Virus record (IMG/VR): IMGVR_UViG_3300028840_001713
Location: 1 to 41,429 of that record
Source: a virus
Direction: 5' to 3' (one strand)
Length of the DNA: 41,429 nucleotides
Under the pieces are notes generated by a model, which searched no databases, was not told where the DNA came from, and saw only the letters and a list, made by a program, of their open reading frames with translations. Each line of letters opens with the position of its first letter. Position 1 is the stretch's first letter. Positions 31,276 to 39,474 of this stretch are shown here, in pieces. Position numbers and translations under genes: made by a program.

Positions 31276-31448
31276 CACCTAATCAATGTTATAAATGTAA
31301 AAATTATATGGGTATGAATACTTGTTTAGCATTTAAAAAAATACCTAAAAAAATAATAACAGGAGAGTTTAATCATAGTAACCCTTATCCAAACGCTGAA
31401 AAACCAACTGATAACGGAATAAGGTTTGAGAAAATAAAGGGGAAATAA
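31272..31448 (+). CDS. Small Cys-containing protein downstream of minor head gene
   Basis: 58 residues, ATG 31272 (in ATGA overlap with the previous stop) to TAA 31446-31448. The N-terminus CYKCKNYMGMNTCLAF contains three cysteines in CxxC..C spacing, suggesting a zinc knuckle, then a basic helix and a Pro-containing tail. Such a short 'CxxC' protein sits between head morphogenesis and scaffold genes in several phages to my knowledge. Role unknown. Confidence 0.65.
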   Translation: MTPNQCYKCKNYMGMNTCLAFKKIPKKIITGEFNHSNPYPNAEKPTDNGIRFEKIKGK

Positions 31449-31672
31449 TGAACGTATTATTTAAACGAGCTGTAACACAGCTTTTACAAGTGATAAATCA
31501 TGCAAGTGAAGATCAAATAATAGAGCTTTATACAGATGTTAAAGCTTATTATGACAATATAAAAAAGGAGTCAGAGGATGGCAGATCAACAGCAGCAGGT
31601 CAACGATCAACAGGATCAGGGGCAAGCAATACAAGAAAACGAAGCACAGGAAACACAAGAGCAAGAAAATAA
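31448..31672 (+). CDS. Small hypothetical protein overlapping scaffold gene
   Basis: This 74-residue product starts in the TAATG overlap with the previous stop (AAGGGGAAA as RBS). Residues 1-44 are a helical domain (RAVTQLLQVINHASEDQIIELYTDVKAYY). The last 30 residues are read in another frame over the Gln-rich start of the scaffold gene and are Ser/Gly/Arg-rich, so only the N-terminal part looks constrained. A compact helical domain before the scaffold fits an accessory head assembly protein. Confidence 0.55.
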   Translation: MNVLFKRAVTQLLQVINHASEDQIIELYTDVKAYYDNIKKESEDGRSTAAGQRSTGSGASNTRKRSTGNTRARK

Positions 31673-32249
31673 ACAACCCATTTCACAAGAAATGATGGAT
31701 TTTATTTCATTAAAAGTGAATGAGGTAAAAGAGGCAAAAGATAACGAGATAAGAGGGCTTAATAGAAAGTTAAGCGAAGTTCAAAACTTAAACAAAGAAT
31801 TACAGAAAAAAAGCTTAAGTGATAAAGAATTATTTGAGCTAGAAAAAAAAGAGTTCATGGAAGAAAAACTTTCATGGCAAAAAAGAAATATTATAAATGA
31901 TATGTTTAGTGATAAACCTCAAGAGGTTAGAGATGTATTGCTAAACTCACTAAACGGAGAAACGGAAGAAACATTAAGAACAAATGCAGAGAATATACAA
32001 AATATTCTAAATGCAGAAAAGGAACTAACAAAAAATAAAACAGTGGATGAAGTTCTAGCGGGGGCGACGCATAAACCAAAGGCGGGGTTAAATAGCGGCG
32101 AGCCTGCAAAGGATTATAATAAAATGACAAAAGAAGAACTAACGACCGAGTATAAAATGGTACAAGGTCAACCTGAAAGTCCTGAAAGAACCGCAACATT
32201 AGAAAAGATTGCGAAAATACAACTGTATAATCAAACAGGGCGAAAATAA
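31578..32249 (+). CDS. Capsid scaffolding protein
   Basis: This 223-residue, highly charged helical protein has an N-terminal Gln/Glu-rich disordered part (about 1-33), a long coiled coil (about 45-105), and a C-terminal Lys/Glu-rich helical segment. Composition and location directly upstream of the capsid gene match phage scaffolds of the DUF4355/GP20 type, which guide procapsid assembly and exit or are cleaved. GGAG precedes ATG 31578. No protease gene lies beside it. Confidence 0.82.
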   Translation: MADQQQQVNDQQDQGQAIQENEAQETQEQENKQPISQEMMDFISLKVNEVKEAKDNEIRGLNRKLSEVQNLNKELQKKSLSDKELFELEKKEFMEEKLSWQKRNIINDMFSDKPQEVRDVLLNSLNGETEETLRTNAENIQNILNAEKELTKNKTVDEVLAGATHKPKAGLNSGEPAKDYNKMTKEELTTEYKMVQGQPESPERTATLEKIAKIQLYNQTGRK

Positions 32250-32264
32250 CAAAAGGAGTTATAA

Positions 32265-33131
32265 ATGGCAGATATTTTGACAGAGTTTATTCCAGAAATA
32301 TGGTCTGGACAGATATTAGAAGATAAAAAGAAAACTCATGTATTTGGTAATTTAGCTAATAGAAACTATGAGGGCGAAATTAGAAGTGCAGGGGATCAAG
32401 TACGTATTCCGCAAGTAGGACATACAACTGTAAATAATTACACACGTAATAATTTTGGGACTGGTTTAACATTAGAGAATATGAATGTTGCTAGTATGAC
32501 ATTAACAGTAGATCAAGAAAAATATGTAAATGTTGGTATTGATAGAGTTGATATAGTTCAATCAAAACCCGAATTTTTACAAGACTTAAGAACAAACATT
32601 GCTTATGATTTGGCAGACAGTCAAGATCAATATATCGCTGGACTTTATGGTCAGGCTGGTATTACATCCACTTCTAACAGTGCGAGTACTTATGTAAGTA
32701 TAGGTTCTTCAAACGTTAAAACAGAGATGTTATTAATGGGTAAAGCTTTTGATGAAGCTAATATTTCACGAATGAATAGATGGATGGCAATTCCACCCGC
32801 TTTGATGTATGAGCTTATCGATGCTGGTATATTAGAACAATCTAATAATGACCAAACATGGAGAAACGGTTTATTGGGTGATGCTTACGGATGGAAACTA
32901 TACCTTTCTAACAATGTATCCTCAGATTCTACAACTGCTGGTGATTATGAAATTCTTTGTGGTGTAGGTAATGAATCAATTACAATGGCGGAACAAATTG
33001 TCGATATGGAAATGGGATCTTTGACACAGGCACAAAAAGGTTTCGGAATTTTCTTAGCAGGCTTACACGTTTACGGCGCAAGAATTATTCCAGATCGTAC
33101 AGGCGTATTATACGCGAATATATCTAATTAA
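32265..33131 (+). CDS. Major capsid protein
   Basis: This 288-residue protein is likely the HK97-fold shell protein. Position after the scaffold, length, an N-terminal arm (ADILTEFIPEIWSGQILEDK), 'GDQVRIPQVGHTTVNNY' and 'KYVNVGIDRVDI' E-loop-like stretches, and a C-terminal 'FGIFLAGLHVYGARIIPDRTG' P-domain strand all fit the major head proteins of this lineage. GGAG precedes the ATG. It should be the most abundant virion protein. No catalytic or cleavage motif is visible. Confidence 0.9.
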   Translation: MADILTEFIPEIWSGQILEDKKKTHVFGNLANRNYEGEIRSAGDQVRIPQVGHTTVNNYTRNNFGTGLTLENMNVASMTLTVDQEKYVNVGIDRVDIVQSKPEFLQDLRTNIAYDLADSQDQYIAGLYGQAGITSTSNSASTYVSIGSSNVKTEMLLMGKAFDEANISRMNRWMAIPPALMYELIDAGILEQSNNDQTWRNGLLGDAYGWKLYLSNNVSSDSTTAGDYEILCGVGNESITMAEQIVDMEMGSLTQAQKGFGIFLAGLHVYGARIIPDRTGVLYANISN

Positions 33132-33143
33132 GGAGGCTAAACA

Positions 33144-33527
33144 ATGGCAGCATTAAGTACAACAGCCCAAAAATTGGGTATTAACGGACTAGAAAACGAA
33201 ACCTCAGGATCTTTAGTGGGTTTCTCAACAGCGACTTCTTCTTTAACGATCACTTGTGGCTCTTTAGAAGATGTAGTAATATGGTATCACAATCCTAGTG
33301 GCGCAACAGATGTAACAGCGACAATATCAGCTTCAACCGCGGAAGGTTATGCTTCTATCGGTAGAGGCGACAAGATTCTGTCAACAGCTATCGGATCAAG
33401 TGACTACGGGTTTATCGCTAACCTAGAATCAAACTGGTTTCAATCAACATCAAACGCTTTTACTGTTACTTTTAGTACAGCAATTGCAGCAGGGTTTATT
33501 GAATTATCTAGTACAAGACAAAACTAA
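33144..33527 (+). CDS. Head decoration-like protein
   Basis: This 127-residue, beta-rich protein with few charges and many Ser/Thr/Ala/Gly starts after GGAGG, directly after the capsid gene. Size, composition and location match capsid decoration or head-stabilising proteins. It is followed by a strong hairpin, so it shares the transcript with the capsid gene and may be made at high level. No specific family motif is recognised. Confidence 0.65.
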   Translation: MAALSTTAQKLGINGLENETSGSLVGFSTATSSLTITCGSLEDVVIWYHNPSGATDVTATISASTAEGYASIGRGDKILSTAIGSSDYGFIANLESNWFQSTSNAFTVTFSTAIAAGFIELSSTRQN

Positions 33528-33532
33528 AAAAC

Positions 33533-33552
33533 GGGGGGCTTAGCCTCCCTTT
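33533..33552 (+). terminator. Terminator after capsid genes
   Basis: GGGGGGC (33533-33539) pairs with GCCTCCC (33543-33549), loop TTA, followed by TTTATATTATC. It would end or reduce the high-level capsid transcript before the next virion genes. The layout closely resembles the hairpin before the glycan cassette. Confidence 0.7.
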
Positions 33553-33576
33553 ATATTATCTTTAAAAGGATTAGTA

Positions 33577-34629
33577 ATGGAAAAAAAGAGAACAAAAGAA
33601 CAGTATATTAAAGAGTTAACAGGCTTAGACATGCCTAAAGAGGTTAAGAAAGATGAAAAACCTAAAAGGAAATTATGTATAATAGGAACCGCAGGAAGCG
33701 CAGGGCTTGCCCCTTGGGATGATCCCCATGCGGAGATGTGGGGGGTAGCTCATAGTTTGATGTTACCCGCTGTAAAAAGATTAGATAAGGTATTTGAAAT
33801 ACATCTGCCATATATCTATAATAAGGAATTAAGCCCATACAGTAAAAAGCCTATTATACATCATGCAAATAAAGAATATAGCCCCGGATGGATGCCTCAA
33901 AAAGATATTAGCGTTGTTACATGGGTAAAAGATGATAAATTAAATGCAAATGAGATATTTCCTAGAGATTATCTTAAAGAAAAATATAAAGATCTTTTGC
34001 CTGTAAATGACAAATTCTATGTAACTAATAGTATAGCATGGATGATAGTATGGGCACTAGATAAGATCATTGAGCAAGATAAATATGACGAATTGCATAT
34101 GTACGGAATACATTTAGAAACCGATACAGAATGGCAATTTGAAAGACCTTGTAATGAATGGTGGTTAGGCGTTATAGCAGGCTATTTGCTATCCAAAGGC
34201 AAACGCGGAGTTATACACTTGCCCGAAGAAAGCGAAGTACTAAAGAATGAAAATGAATACGGTATAGCTGATATTGAGGTTAAAAGAAAAAAGATACAAG
34301 GCAAAGTAGATTTTTTCAACCGTGGTATTGAAGACATGAAATATAAAAGGGCTATATTAACAAACGAGGCTGGTAAACTCAATAATGAGTTAAGGCTTAC
34401 AATAGAACAAAAATTAGAAGGTATGAAAAAACAGCTAATGAGCTTAGATAATGAGCTTAAAGAGGCTAGTAAGATACCACCGGAAGAATACAAAAGGAAA
34501 TGTGATATAAACATTAATAAAAGGCTAGAGGCATTTAATAACGATATTAAAAACCTTGATGCACGATTAAACGCATTTACAGGCGCTAGGGATGCACATA
34601 CATATCATCTTAAAGCCCTGAATGCTTAA
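33577..34629 (+). CDS. Rossmann-like (possibly glycosyltransferase-like) protein with coiled-coil tail
   Basis: This 350-residue protein's N-terminal domain (about 30-220) begins with KLCIIGTAGSAGLAPWDDP, then 'WGVAHS', 'VTNSIAWMIVWAL' and 'MYGIHLETDTEWQFERPCNEW'. It is an alpha/beta Rossmann-type fold that I recall recurring in tailed phages, with likeness to DUF115 or sialyltransferase-like domains, but without proven activity. Residues about 225-335 are a long coiled coil. It sits amid virion genes between capsid and fibre-like proteins. Given the glycan cassette, a sugar-modification role for virions is a tempting but unproven guess. AAAAGGA precedes the ATG. Confidence 0.55.
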   Translation: MEKKRTKEQYIKELTGLDMPKEVKKDEKPKRKLCIIGTAGSAGLAPWDDPHAEMWGVAHSLMLPAVKRLDKVFEIHLPYIYNKELSPYSKKPIIHHANKEYSPGWMPQKDISVVTWVKDDKLNANEIFPRDYLKEKYKDLLPVNDKFYVTNSIAWMIVWALDKIIEQDKYDELHMYGIHLETDTEWQFERPCNEWWLGVIAGYLLSKGKRGVIHLPEESEVLKNENEYGIADIEVKRKKIQGKVDFFNRGIEDMKYKRAILTNEAGKLNNELRLTIEQKLEGMKKQLMSLDNELKEASKIPPEEYKRKCDININKRLEAFNNDIKNLDARLNAFTGARDAHTYHLKALNA

Positions 34630-34641
34630 GGAGATAACAAA

Positions 34642-34851
34642 ATGGGAATGACAAGACAAGAAATTATAACAAACAAATTTACATTGTTAGGAAGTACAAA
34701 TACAACCAGTATTGATATAGTGACAGCTATCAGTTCAACTAATTCAACAGCTAGTACATCTATAACAATAACAACACAAACATTATATTTTGATAGTGGA
34801 GCTATTATAGATTTAGGTTCTGCAAGCAGTACTAATATTATAGATGCGTAA
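34642..34851 (+). CDS. Small beta-rich virion-region protein
   Basis: This 69-residue, Ser/Thr/Ile-rich protein has no charges in the centre and starts after AAGGAG. It resembles short repetitive fibre or structural proteins. It opens a series of small, low-charge genes (34.6-35.8 kb) between the Rossmann protein and the lectin-like protein. No family recognised. Confidence 0.55.
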   Translation: MGMTRQEIITNKFTLLGSTNTTSIDIVTAISSTNSTASTSITITTQTLYFDSGAIIDLGSASSTNIIDA

Positions 34852-34860
34852 GGAATAATT

Positions 34861-35111
34861 ATGGATCAATCAAGATGGAAAATGGATCTTAACGAATTAT
34901 CGTTAGGACAAAAGGGCGGGGATGTAATTTCTTCAACAGAAGGAAGTGCGACAACCGGAAACTGGGGGGCAATATATTGTTTATCGTCGGCACAGCTTAC
35001 AAGTATAACAATTGCAGGCGTAAATAACAGCACATTACTTGCAACCCCATTTATGGTGATATAACAAGTATAGAAGTTAGTACAGGGTATGTATTCGCAT
35101 ATAATCTATAG
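34861..35111 (+). pseudogene. Frameshifted small virion protein
   Basis: From ATG 34861 the frame reads 67 codons and stops at TAA 35062-35064 after CTTGCAACCCCATTTATGGTG. One extra T in the CCATTT run would instead continue PF-YGDITSIEVSTGYVFAYNL to TAG 35109-35111, giving about 83 residues with the recognisable strand pattern of small phage structural proteins. The restored tail makes more sense than the present end. It may be a real mutation, a sequencing or assembly error in a homopolymer, or ribosomal slippage. Confidence 0.6.
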
Positions 35112-35119
35112 GATAAATT

Positions 35120-35278
35120 ATGTTAGGATTAGGATTAAGTAATAATAAAGCATATATAGCAGATACTTCAACAGGTGCTGCCATACCTGCTAGTGTATTT
35201 ATAACCAGTACGGCAGCGGTTGACGGTTATTTTATAACCAGTACGGCAGCGGATGCTTATTTTGTTACTAGTACATAA
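35120..35278 (+). CDS. Small virion-region protein with 11-residue repeat
   Basis: It runs from ATG 35120 (AGGA upstream) to TAA 35276-35278, 52 residues. Its C-terminal half contains two and a half copies of an 11-residue unit FITSTAAVDGY, encoded by a 22-base exact direct repeat with 33-base period. A short repetitive Thr/Ala-rich peptide fits a fibre tip or a decoration/anchor protein. The ATG is only 8 bases after the pseudogene stop. Family unknown. Confidence 0.55.
   Translation: MLGLGLSNNKAYIADTSTGAAIPASVFITSTAAVDGYFITSTAADAYFVTST
35198..35252 (+). repeat. Tandem 33-base repeat in coding sequence
   Basis: The same 22 bases, starting TTTATAACCAGTACGG, occur at 35198-35219 and 35231-35252, exactly 33 bases apart, so they keep the reading frame. 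A third, diverged copy of the peptide follows. Confidence 0.85.
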
Positions 35279-35289
35279 GGAGATAAAAA

Positions 35290-35820
35290 ATGGCTTATAA
35301 TAGCACCCATGCAGGGGCTACAATAGATGGTGCAGTTACCTATGGATTACAGTCTACAGGATTAGCACAGACTGATAAAAGTATATTTGTAGGCTCTACA
35401 GATACAAGAGATTTGTTAGAAACCACAGCAACATGCTCAACTGATGGAAATATGGTAGCAGAGAGTTACACAGCAAATGCTTTTAATGGTAATGATGCAA
35501 TAGTTGATAATGGTAATAGTAGTGCAGCGGCTACTATATCATGGAATAATGGAAATTATCAAAAGATAACATTAACATCAACAGAAGTTACTATCACATT
35601 TAGTGATCCTGTTAGTAAGATTGGAATATGTTATATAGAATATATACAAGATGCTACAGGTAATAGAGTTGTAACTTATTCAACATCTAACACTATAAGA
35701 ACAGGTGGAGGATTTGGAATAAATACCGCTAATAGTGATGCAAATGAAATTGATGTTGTCACATATATTTATGATGGCACTAATTACAATCAAATATCCT
35801 TAGATTATGATATGAAGTAG
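35290..35820 (+). CDS. Virion structural protein, fibre-like
   Basis: This 176-residue protein begins with AYNSTHAGATIDGAVTYG, close to the 'thtGaeiDaav' N-terminal motif frequent in phage fibre and collar proteins, then a beta-rich Ser/Thr/Asn/Gly body with a C-terminal 'TYIYDGTNYNQI' stretch. AAGGAG before the ATG. It is probably a minor virion or adhesion protein. No enzyme motif. Confidence 0.6.
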   Translation: MAYNSTHAGATIDGAVTYGLQSTGLAQTDKSIFVGSTDTRDLLETTATCSTDGNMVAESYTANAFNGNDAIVDNGNSSAAATISWNNGNYQKITLTSTEVTITFSDPVSKIGICYIEYIQDATGNRVVTYSTSNTIRTGGGFGINTANSDANEIDVVTYIYDGTNYNQISLDYDMK

Positions 35821-35825
35821 GGCTT

Positions 35826-36536
35826 ATGAGTAATATTATACAGATATTAAGACGTATTGAAGTAACAAACCAATCAATATTATTGCCAATGGATGATTTC
35901 TCCGCAAGTGGTACTGCAATTGATAAAAGGCGCGGGAATCAAGATAATCAAACGTGGGGTAATGCAACCGGACGATCAAAAACAGCAACCCGTAACTTAG
36001 GATATTATTATGTTAGTCAAGACGGAACCCAAAACGATTATAACATTGACGCCGATGCTTCATTGCAAGGCAGATTCGATCCAGATAAAGGTGCTTTATC
36101 AATGCGGGCAAAAATAGCAAGTGGAACATGGACTGACGGCTTAAATCATCATTGTTTTTTTGCATTTTCAGATGGTGATTTTACATTAAGAGTTTTAAAA
36201 CGGTCAAATAACATATTTAGGATTCAAAGGCGCAACAGTGCTCCGGATAGTAGTTTCAGAAACATTGACGGCGCATACTCAGAAACAAATTGGTTTTGGT
36301 TTTCTGCAACTTGGAACCTTGGTTCTGATATTATGAAATTAAGAGCCGACGGCGTAAACTTGGGAACAGCAAGCGGATTAACGGCAAACACGGACACTAT
36401 AAACGATTTGGCAATAGGCAATACCACAGGAAGTTTTGAACCCTGGATTGGAGATTTGCAGATGTGCTTTTTAATGGATGAGCAAGTACTTGGTAATGAT
36501 GAAATGGATTGGCTTGCTAGATATAACGAGGCGTAA
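35826..36536 (+). CDS. Concanavalin A-like lectin/glucanase-fold (LamG-type) protein
   Basis: This 236-residue protein is likely a carbohydrate-binding virion protein. Residues about 75-230 show the LamG/concanavalin pattern: 'GRFDPDKGALSMRAKIASGTW', 'HHCFFAFSDGDFTLRVLK', 'NWFWFSATWNLG', 'MKLRADGVNLGTASGL', 'INDLAIGNTTGSFEPWIGDLQMCFLMDE', 'LGNDEMDWLARYN'. The ending is typical of phage head- or tail-fibre lectin domains. It lies among head-proximal genes, so it may decorate the capsid and bind surface sugars. Activity inferred from fold. Confidence 0.72.
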   Translation: MSNIIQILRRIEVTNQSILLPMDDFSASGTAIDKRRGNQDNQTWGNATGRSKTATRNLGYYYVSQDGTQNDYNIDADASLQGRFDPDKGALSMRAKIASGTWTDGLNHHCFFAFSDGDFTLRVLKRSNNIFRIQRRNSAPDSSFRNIDGAYSETNWFWFSATWNLGSDIMKLRADGVNLGTASGLTANTDTINDLAIGNTTGSFEPWIGDLQMCFLMDEQVLGNDEMDWLARYNEA

Positions 36537-36537
36537 T

Positions 36538-36825
36538 ATGGCAAAAAAAATATTAGTTAAAGAAAATATTGATCCGACAAAAGGCGCGGAATTGCTAAGG
36601 GCATATAAAGCTAAATTAGAAGCACAAGGAATGCAGATTGGGTCAACGACGACGGAAAGATTTGAGGATGGAACAGGTCAATTGATAATTGAAGTTATAA
36701 CACCCGATCTCAATAAAGCAGATAACCTGGGAAAAGACGAGGGGATGCTAGAGGGTTCTAATTATGACTTTGAGCATAGCCCTAATCCAGTGACAAAGAA
36801 AACTATATCAACAGTACAGGTGTAA
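36538..36825 (+). CDS. Small structural-region protein
   Basis: The chosen start is ATG 36538, right after the lectin gene's stop; an upstream ATG at 36478 lies deep in the lectin gene. 95 residues: an N-terminal alpha/beta domain (AELLRAYKAKLEAQGM, then beta strands with TGQLIIEVIT) and an acidic, Asn/Pro-containing tail. No family recognised. It could be an assembly or attachment partner of the neighbouring lectin protein. Confidence 0.6.
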   Translation: MAKKILVKENIDPTKGAELLRAYKAKLEAQGMQIGSTTTERFEDGTGQLIIEVITPDLNKADNLGKDEGMLEGSNYDFEHSPNPVTKKTISTVQV

Positions 36826-36839
36826 TAAAAGGATAAGCA

Positions 36840-38225
36840 ATGGCAGAATCAAGGGCGGCAATAGAAGTTTTAGAAGGTGCTTATAGTACTTCATTAATGG
36901 TATGGAAAACAACAGAGCAAGCTTCAACAGATAGCTTTCAATTTGTTCCTAATGAATTGACAGGAAATAATGAACTATTAATATCTGTAAGAGGTTACGA
37001 AAGTACATCAAATACATATCATGCTAGTATAGCCGCAGGCGGTGTTTATACAGGAGCATGGGAAGATACTATTGATTATGGGACGGTAGCAGTAAGTATA
37101 AAATCAGATCAAGACAGCGCAACAAATGGACTTGACATTCAATGGTCACATGATGGCGTAAATGAGGATCAAGACGACGCCTTTACTTATTCTGTAAACG
37201 GTGGTAAAATATACACGTTCACACCGGCACAAAGATATTTTAGAGTTACTTATACCAATAGCACTAGCGGAACGGCTGACTTACATTTACAGTCAATATT
37301 CAGGAAAAGTTATATAAAAGACTCGTCGCATAGAATACAGGATTCTATTGTTGCCGACGATGATGCGAGTTTAGTAAAAGCTGTTTTATCAGGTCAGGAT
37401 TCAACAGGAACATTTCAGAATGTAGCAACAACAATCGACGGGAACTTGACTATATCAGATAATTCCAATGGGTTAGCAATCGCACAAGGGAACGTTTCAA
37501 AAGCTTCTTTTATCCACAAATTTGGCAACGCCCCCGATTGGGATGATGGGGACGGGACTGTCGCTATTTGGGATGGCGCAAATGATGGGACAATAGCACA
37601 ATATACGTATCAATATTCTACAAGCGCCAACATAACACAAATATCAAGTACAGATGCAGCCGATACAATGAATATAGAAATTCAAGGCTTATCAAGTTCT
37701 TATGAAATAACAACACTAACAACTTCATTAAACGGACAAACGCCTGTTACTTTATCAACTTCATTTTTAAGAGTATTTAGAATGAAGAATGTAGGAAGTA
37801 CAGATATCGCTGGTAATGTATATGCGACAACATCAACAACCACTTTTACAAATGGTCTGCCAGATGCTTCTAGTGATGTTAGGGCCATGATAACAAACGG
37901 GAACAATCAGACGTTAATGGCACTTTATACAATACCGGCAGGGAAAACAGGGTATATGAGAAGTTGGTTTTCCGCGACATCGGGAGCTAATAAAAACACT
38001 AACTATATTATAGATTTATTTGCCAGACCAGATGGACAAGTATTTCAATTGAAGCATAAGTCCGCTATATCAGATAACGCAAATAGTTATATACAGCATC
38101 AATACACTGAGCCAGAAGTATTTAATGAAAAAACAGATATTGAATTAAGAGCAACCATTACAGATAGTCCAATTACTGCCGCTTCTGTATCTGGCGGATT
38201 TGATATAGTATTAGTAGATAATTAA
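36840..38225 (+). CDS. Large beta-rich virion protein
   Basis: This 461-residue, almost all-beta protein is rich in Ser/Thr/Asp/Asn/Gly, with several short repeats of strand-turn-strand type. Near residues 20-160 it resembles a BPPU/fibre attachment or galactose-binding-like domain, and the C-terminal 120 residues form another beta domain ('AIPAGKTGYMRSW' and so on). AAGGA before the ATG. It stands between the lectin gene and the head-tail connector, a place used for head fibres or neck-appendage proteins. Function unproven. Confidence 0.55.
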   Translation: MAESRAAIEVLEGAYSTSLMVWKTTEQASTDSFQFVPNELTGNNELLISVRGYESTSNTYHASIAAGGVYTGAWEDTIDYGTVAVSIKSDQDSATNGLDIQWSHDGVNEDQDDAFTYSVNGGKIYTFTPAQRYFRVTYTNSTSGTADLHLQSIFRKSYIKDSSHRIQDSIVADDDASLVKAVLSGQDSTGTFQNVATTIDGNLTISDNSNGLAIAQGNVSKASFIHKFGNAPDWDDGDGTVAIWDGANDGTIAQYTYQYSTSANITQISSTDAADTMNIEIQGLSSSYEITTLTTSLNGQTPVTLSTSFLRVFRMKNVGSTDIAGNVYATTSTTTFTNGLPDASSDVRAMITNGNNQTLMALYTIPAGKTGYMRSWFSATSGANKNTNYIIDLFARPDGQVFQLKHKSAISDNANSYIQHQYTEPEVFNEKTDIELRATITDSPITAASVSGGFDIVLVDN

Positions 38226-38235
38226 GGAATATAAA

Positions 38236-38835
38236 ATGAGTACAAGCGTTTTAACAAATAAAACAGAAGTTAAGTCTTTTCTTAACATAACATCAACTAC
38301 ATACGACACGCAAATTGATGCTTTAATACCTATCGTGTTAGAAGATATAAACTTATATTGTAAGAATTATTTTATTAAATCCACGGCTTATTTTTGGGAT
38401 AATGGATGGACATTGTCAACGGCTTCAGAAATAACAAATAGTGATACTGGGGATATATTCACAGAACAATTCATTGATGGTGATACTATAATAATTAGAG
38501 GTTCTAAATGGAACGATGATTATTATACTATCGCAAGTGTAGAGAGCACAAAGATAACCGTTAACGAGTCATTGAATGCTGAGAGTACTGATTCAAACAT
38601 AACAATATTTAGAGTGGATTTCTTTAAAGATCTACCCTATATATGTTCTAACATGATAGGCTATAACCTGTTTGCAAGAAACCAAGCAGGGAATAAAGGG
38701 GTAACATCTGAATCAATTGGTGATTACTCTGTAAGCTATGGGACAGGCTCAGGAAATGTAGCAGCTGGTTCAAATGCTTATCCTAGAAGCGTAATATCAG
38801 GGCTTAATAAATATAGAATAGCAGGTAAAAAATGA
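38236..38835 (+). CDS. Head-tail connector (gp6/gp15-like adaptor)
   Basis: This 199-residue protein has the common start of phage head-tail connectors: 'LTNKTEVKSFLNIT' followed by 'YDTQIDALIPIVLEDINLYCKNYF', a helical bundle that docks under the portal. The middle 60 residues are an inserted beta segment, and the C-terminal helix carries 'LPYICSNMIGYNLFARN'. It precedes the stopper and tail completion genes, the conserved order of this module. Overlaps the next gene by 4 bases. Confidence 0.8.
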   Translation: MSTSVLTNKTEVKSFLNITSTTYDTQIDALIPIVLEDINLYCKNYFIKSTAYFWDNGWTLSTASEITNSDTGDIFTEQFIDGDTIIIRGSKWNDDYYTIASVESTKITVNESLNAESTDSNITIFRVDFFKDLPYICSNMIGYNLFARNQAGNKGVTSESIGDYSVSYGTGSGNVAAGSNAYPRSVISGLNKYRIAGKK

Positions 38836-39161
38836 TAAGTGATTATTACAATGAAACTGTTGTTATTGAACGTTATACAAGTGCAAAAGATTCATTCGGG
38901 CAATATATCAAAACGTGGTCAACAGTAGCAGATGTATCATGTACTATTCAAACACGAAGCGGTGATAAATCAATAATAGAACGTGAAAACGATATAAGAT
39001 ATAATTTAAGGATGTATTGTAGTTCTACAGAGGACATAAGGCAACATACTGATAGAATAGTAAGAGGATCTACTTATTATGAGATCATTGCTTTAAATGC
39101 CGATCTTAGAAGTAACCACTTACAAATAGATTTAGGAAATGATTATGCCAATAGAAGCTAA
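38832..39161 (+). CDS. Head-tail joining / stopper protein (SPP1 gp16-like)
   Basis: This 109-residue protein has the beta-barrel pattern of phage head closure proteins: 'ETVVIERYTSAKDSFGQYIKTWSTVADVSCTIQ' at 8-40, then 'YNLRMYCSSTEDIRQHTDRIVRG' and 'YYEIIALNADLR'. It closes the DNA channel after packaging. Position between the connector and tail completion genes supports the call. Starts within ATGA overlap and ends overlapping the next start. Confidence 0.8.
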   Translation: MISDYYNETVVIERYTSAKDSFGQYIKTWSTVADVSCTIQTRSGDKSIIERENDIRYNLRMYCSSTEDIRQHTDRIVRGSTYYEIIALNADLRSNHLQIDLGNDYANRS

Positions 39162-39474
39162 GTTTAAAGAAAATCCTAAATGGGAAAAAATATTAAACAA
39201 TGCTATTGAAATAGGACTTGAAAAAACATTAATAAGAGCAAAAAATAAAGCTAAAAAAAACGCCCCTTTTGATACAGGTAAATTAAAAAACAATAATTTT
39301 CATGAACGAAGGGGATTTACAGGAATAGTTTACAATACGATGGAATATGCACCCTATGTTGAATATGGGACTAAGAGGATGAAAGCACAGCCTTTTATGA
39401 GAAAAGTATTATATGATAATTATGATAGTTTAATGAGTATTATAAACAATGAATTAAGGAAAGTATTAAAATGA
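39145..39474 (+). CDS. Tail completion / neck protein, HK97 gp10-like
   Basis: The start is ATG 39145 (GGA upstream); ATG 39139, two codons earlier, is possible. 109 residues with the family core 'AKKNAPFDTGKLKNN' and 'VEYGTKRMKAQPFMRKVLYDNYD', the AP.DTG.L and Y..YVEYGT..M.AQPF motifs typical of HK97 gp10-family proteins. It would complete the tail for joining to the head. Overlaps the previous gene by about 17 bases and the next by 4. Confidence 0.88.
   Translation: MPIEAKFKENPKWEKILNNAIEIGLEKTLIRAKNKAKKNAPFDTGKLKNNNFHERRGFTGIVYNTMEYAPYVEYGTKRMKAQPFMRKVLYDNYDSLMSIINNELRKVLK

Noticed and set aside
31448-31672. Programmed frameshift joining the 31448 gene to the scaffold
   Set aside because: No slippery heptamer was found at the overlap and the scaffold has its own RBS and start.
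35198-35252. Mobile element or CRISPR-like repeat
   Set aside because: There are only two exact copies in phase within a coding gene, with no spacer structure or cas genes.
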